From Artocarpus heterophyllus (Eukaryota > Streptophyta > Magnoliopsida > Rosales > Moraceae): DNA of 64,000 nucleotides. Of this stretch, positions 61,149-64,000 are shown one piece after another (the first letter of the stretch is position 1; the number at the start of each line of letters is the position of its first letter). The stretch lies in contig CM046350.1 of the NCBI GenBank assembly GCA_025403435.1, positions 35,593,956 through 35,657,955 of the forward strand. Reading direction: 5' to 3'. The position numbers and the translations under genes were made by a program. Under the pieces are notes generated by a model. It was not told the origin of the DNA. It made no database searches and saw nothing but the letters and a program-made list of their open reading frames with translations.

Positions 61149-61615
61149 TGTTAGAATAAAATTGTGATGAAAACCATCATCACCCAGGATCGTTCATGTC
61201 AAATCATCAAGAATATTAATAAGATGCAGAAGCTAACCTGAATCCATTGAAAGAATGTGATTCTTGAGTCTTTTGGTTGAGGATCTTTCAAGTCTGGTAC
61301 GTAAATCCTTCTTATCAGAATGCTCAGTAATCTCTCTGTAGATGGGTAATAGAAAAATAATGTACGTACTGACTTGGGGACCACAACCCTTTTATATAAT
61401 TGCTAAACCCTAGCAATTATCTTTAATTACCAATTTAGCCCATCATAAAATTAGTAATTATAATTTTGGTCTCTACACATAGGAGGCCCACACTTAATGA
61501 TGCATTAAAAGCCCAAAACCTAAATTGATCACTTTTAATTGGGTAACCTTATTTGATAGCCTTTAATTCACATTTATTTAATACATTAGCCCATATATTG
61601 GATTTTGATCCAAAA
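61149..61615 (-). repeat. 5' LTR of copia element D
   Basis: Plus strand TGTTAGAATAAAATTG...GATCCAAAA, 467 bp, matching 54796-55254. The TATA box is at plus 61390-61398. It has eight extra bases (gcaattat-type) beside the TATA box relative to the 3' LTR. Confidence 0.85.
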
Positions 61616-61620
61616 TTTTT

Positions 61621-61954
61621 CATATATATATATATATATATTTATTTATATGTAAACAAGAAATTAATACAAATCCTTTTATGTACTTCATTTGGTCAGC
61701 TTAGAAAACAAGATGTGAAAAAGAAATAAATCATGTTATTTATCTTCAGATATCTCTCTAATAAGAGCAACAGAGAATCATGGAGACTTGATATTGAGGT
61801 CAAAAAATAATAAAAATTATGACATATTGCAGACAATTCTTGAAGGTGCTGAAAACGCGAGTGATTTAGGAATAGAGAATGTGGACCAATTGAGGTGATT
61901 TTGGTTTTGGAAAGGGGGATGGAACTCAAAAAACCTATTTTTTATTGAAGCTGA
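61621..61954. other. AT-rich spacer
   Basis: Starts with an (AT)n tract (61623-61640). No coding sequence recognised up to the P450 fragment. Confidence 0.5.
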
Positions 61955-62276
61955 CTGATAATCCACAAGGGTTAGAGGCTTTATCCGCCAATGCCGGTAT
62001 CACCAAGAATTACAATTTGGACACATTCATGCGCCTGAAGGGGTTAATACTTGGCTCTCAGTGGCCAAACTGCATCAAGACCCTAACATATTCAACCCTG
62101 AAAGCTTCTCTAATGGTGTGAATAGCCCTCTGGACTTGGGCCTCGTTTGTGTTTGGGAAACAACTTTGCCATGGCTCAACTTAGGATCCTTCTTGCCCTC
62201 TTGTTGTCCAACTTGTCGTTCTCTCTGTCTCCCAACTATAGGCATGAAATTGCTCATTAGAAAGCTTTGAGCTAGC
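61955..62276 (+). pseudogene. Cytochrome P450 pseudogene fragment (C-terminal part)
   Basis: P450s are heme monooxygenases of the endoplasmic reticulum. Three shifted frames give, in order, 'RLYPPMPVSPRI' (about 61970-62010, after the K-helix), 'HIHAPEGVNTWLSVAKLHQD' and 'NPESFSNGVN' (62020-62125, the PERF region with R changed to S), and 'PSGLGPRLCLGNNFAMAQLR' (62126-62185). The last is the heme-binding loop FxxGxRxCxG with F changed to S and the ligand cysteine at 62150-62152. 'LSFSLSPNYRH' follows, then a stop at 62258-62260. Another frame ends 'KLLIRKL' at 62269. At least two frameshifts and an internal deletion are present. By eye it resembles clan-72 P450s such as CYP714. The N-terminal 70% is absent. 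Confidence 0.7.
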
Positions 62277-62434
62277 TACCTGTACAGATTGGCAGTGACT
62301 TTCGCCGGTTTCCTAATTACTTTCCTCCATAATTGTTGTCACACGTACGTTATGGTTTGAAACTATAGCCTAATAGAAACTATAGCCTAATGTGACTTCG
62401 CCTAGGCAATCTAATGTCTTTCTATATGTTATTA

Positions 62435-62852
62435 TGTGACCCAAAATCTTTTTGACAGAAAGGCAACGCTACGGCGCTCCAATGTGGCCTGAACATATTT
62501 TTCGCTTTTTTACGCGTTTTTGGGTTATTTTTGCTAGGGTTTGAGTCCCCATACATATATATGTCATATTTTCCATAGTTTATAGTCGTTACAAAAGGAG
62601 TCACAAAATATCATAAAGATCATAGTGTTAAGAGTGATACAGAGAACTTAGTTTGTGAGTTTGTGAGTGATTGAGTGAGTTAATTTCTGTATTTGAACAA
62701 TCTAAACACCATTGTTATATCCATTTTGTGATTAGTGGATTGCTTCTCCTCTGCTCGTGGTTTTTTTCACCCTTTATTAGGGTTTTTTCATGTAAAATCT
62801 TGTGTGCAATTTTCTCTCTATTTTTTGTTGCTTATCGCTTTAATTTCTAACA
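62435..62852 (+). repeat. 5' LTR of copia element F
   Basis: It ends TTTCTAACA directly before a primer site, and a start at TGTGACCCAAAATC (62435) would give 418 bp with TG...CA ends. The start is uncertain because the 3' LTR lies beyond the window. The second half is pyrimidine-rich, as in many copia LTRs. Confidence 0.5.
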
Positions 62853-62854
62853 AG

Positions 62855-62866
62855 TGGTACTAGAGC
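62855..62866 (+). other. Primer binding site of copia element F
   Basis: TGGTACTAGAGC, two bases after the LTR end. It is the initiator tRNA-Met type (TGGTATCAGAGC) with two differences. Confidence 0.7.
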
Positions 62867-62883
62867 TTTGGCTTTGATTTGCA

Positions 62884-64000
62884 ATGGTAACCATAAAATT
62901 TGATATTTCACTACTGGATTGCACAACGAGGTTTTCTCTATGGCAAGTGAAGATGCGGGCCGTTTTGACGCAGATGGACCTTGATGATGCGCTATTGGGT
63001 TTCGATAAGATGCCCTCATCATGGACGAAGGAGGAAAAGGAGTGTAAAGACCGAAAGGCTCTGTTCTAAATACACCTTCATTTGTCAAATCAGATTTTGT
63101 AGGATGTACAAAAGGGGGAGACCACTGCTACTTTATGGCTCAAGCTGGAGCAATTATGCATGACCAAGAATCTGACTAGCAAAATTCATCTAAAGCAGCA
63201 TCTATACTCTCACCGAATGTCTGAAAGTACGTCTCTTGAGGATCACTTAACTGTGTTTAAGGAGATTGTGTCTGATTTGGAGGCTATGGAAGTTAAGTAT
63301 GATGAAGACGACCTTAGGTTAGTTTTATTATGCTCACTACCTTCATCGTATGCCACATTTAGGGATACTATCTTGTATAGTCAAGGCACTCTTACTCTAG
63401 ATGAGGTTTATGAGGCTTTATTCTCTAAAGATGAAGCAATTAGTGACTAGATACGAAACACAAGGAAAGGGTCTAGTTGTTAGAGGTAGAACCTAAGAGA
63501 GAAGTATTGGGACTGAGAACAAAGGTAGGTCTAAATCCAAAAATAAGGAGAAGTTCTGTAACTATTGCAATAAGAAAGGCCACATTAAAACTGAGTGTTG
63601 TAAGCTACAGAATAAAATAAGAAGGTTAAAAATCAGAAGGGGAAGAAACCAGATGCCAGTGAGGCTAATGTTGTTGAAGAAGTTTCTGATGGTGAACTTT
63701 TGGTAATTTTTGATGGTGATTCCAAACCCTATGAGGATTGGGTTCTTGATTCTACATGTACGTTTCATATTCGGGATTGGTTTTCAACATATGAGATGGT
63801 TCCTAAGGGCTCTATTTTGATGGGAAATAACGGTCCATGCAAGGTTACTGGTATTGGTACTGTTAGAATTAAAATGCATGATGGTGTAGTGAGGACACTA
63901 GGTGATGTAAGGCATGTCCCCAATCTTAAGAGGAATTTAATTTCCTTAAGTACTCTTGATGCTAAAGGGTACAAGTACACCGGTGAAGGTGGAGTTCTGA
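62884..64000 (+). pseudogene. Gag and protease of copia element F (continues past the window)
   Basis: ATG at 62884 opens a TNT1-type gag ('FSLWQVKMRAVLTQ', 'WTKEEKECKDRKALF'), which continues in the same frame after two stops (63067 and about 63100) to 'TILYSQGTLTLDEVYEALFS' with a stop at 63448. After a frame change a zinc knuckle 'CNYCNKKGHIKTEC' follows (about 63558-63600), then, in another frame, a protease-like start '[17 protein letters not shown]' (63728-63780), where the usual DSG is DST. '[17 protein letters not shown]' follows near 63910. The integrase and RT should lie to the right. The copy is inactive. Confidence 0.75.

Larger units (their letters stand above)
54796..61615 (-). 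mobile_element. Ty1/copia element D, complete structure, degenerate
   Basis: A 6,820-bp minus-strand element with LTRs of 459 and 467 bp, a primer site, a long leader and gag-pol. The 5-bp target duplication TTTTT lies on both sides (54791-54795 and 61616-61620). The outer end of the right LTR reads CCAAAA instead of CCAACA, one base off the normal CA end. The LTRs are similar, with a few substitutions and an 8-bp indel. Two frameshifts and several stops inactivate it. Gene order (gag, protease, integrase, RT, RNase H) is that of copia. Confidence 0.85.

Overview
This window is nuclear DNA from a flowering plant, most probably a eudicot. It is AT-rich and dominated by transposable elements. 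The evidence is Ty3/gypsy chromovirus, Ty3/gypsy Tat-type and Ty1/copia retrotransposons with plant-type primer sites, CACTA and hAT DNA elements, and broken copies of plant gene families (a class III peroxidase and cytochrome P450s). I see no intact host gene, no rRNA or tRNA gene, no CRISPR array and no prokaryotic-style operon. The species cannot be named from sequence alone.

Layout. 1-2685: the 3' end and 3' LTR of a plus-strand chromovirus, inserted into the gag of an older minus-strand copia element (2686-4602). 4932-6970: a decayed chromovirus LTR. 6971-15326: AT-rich DNA with an inverted-repeat element (8431-9114), a hAT-type MITE with an 8-bp target duplication (11507-12266), a possible P450 exon pair (13942-14219) and an LTR-like segment (about 14536-14990). 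15327-38504: a nested stack. A CACTA transposon was entered by an older Tat-type gypsy copy (Z). Z's LTR was then entered by a Tat-type gypsy element (A, 16584-27705) and by a chromovirus (B, 27729-36770, exact 5-bp target duplication). 38505-42484: AT-rich non-coding DNA with remnants. 42490-49193: a nearly complete copia element (C, exact target duplication), sitting in one copy of a duplicated non-coding segment whose other, empty copy is at about 50430-51300. 52615-54098: a class III peroxidase pseudogene. 54796-61615: a minus-strand copia element (D, exact target duplication). 61955-62276: a P450 pseudogene fragment. 62435-64000: the start of a plus-strand copia element (F), cut by the window edge.

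How the parts work together. Each retrotransposon carries the usual set: gag for the particle, protease, reverse transcriptase and RNase H for copying, and integrase for insertion. A TGGTATCAGAGC-type primer site lies next to the 5' LTR and a purine tract next to the 3' LTR. No autonomous copy looks intact. B has six in-frame stops and C has three, both without frameshifts, while A, D, Z, E and F are frameshifted or truncated.

Most notable for follow-up: an antisense, intron-bearing gene inside element A; a dense patch of differences confined to about 70 bp between the otherwise near-identical LTRs of B; and arrays of perfect or near-perfect palindromes in the RNA leaders of three unrelated retrotransposons (B, C and D). 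I found no clearly new biological system. The antisense gene and the leader hairpins are the best candidates for unexplained function.
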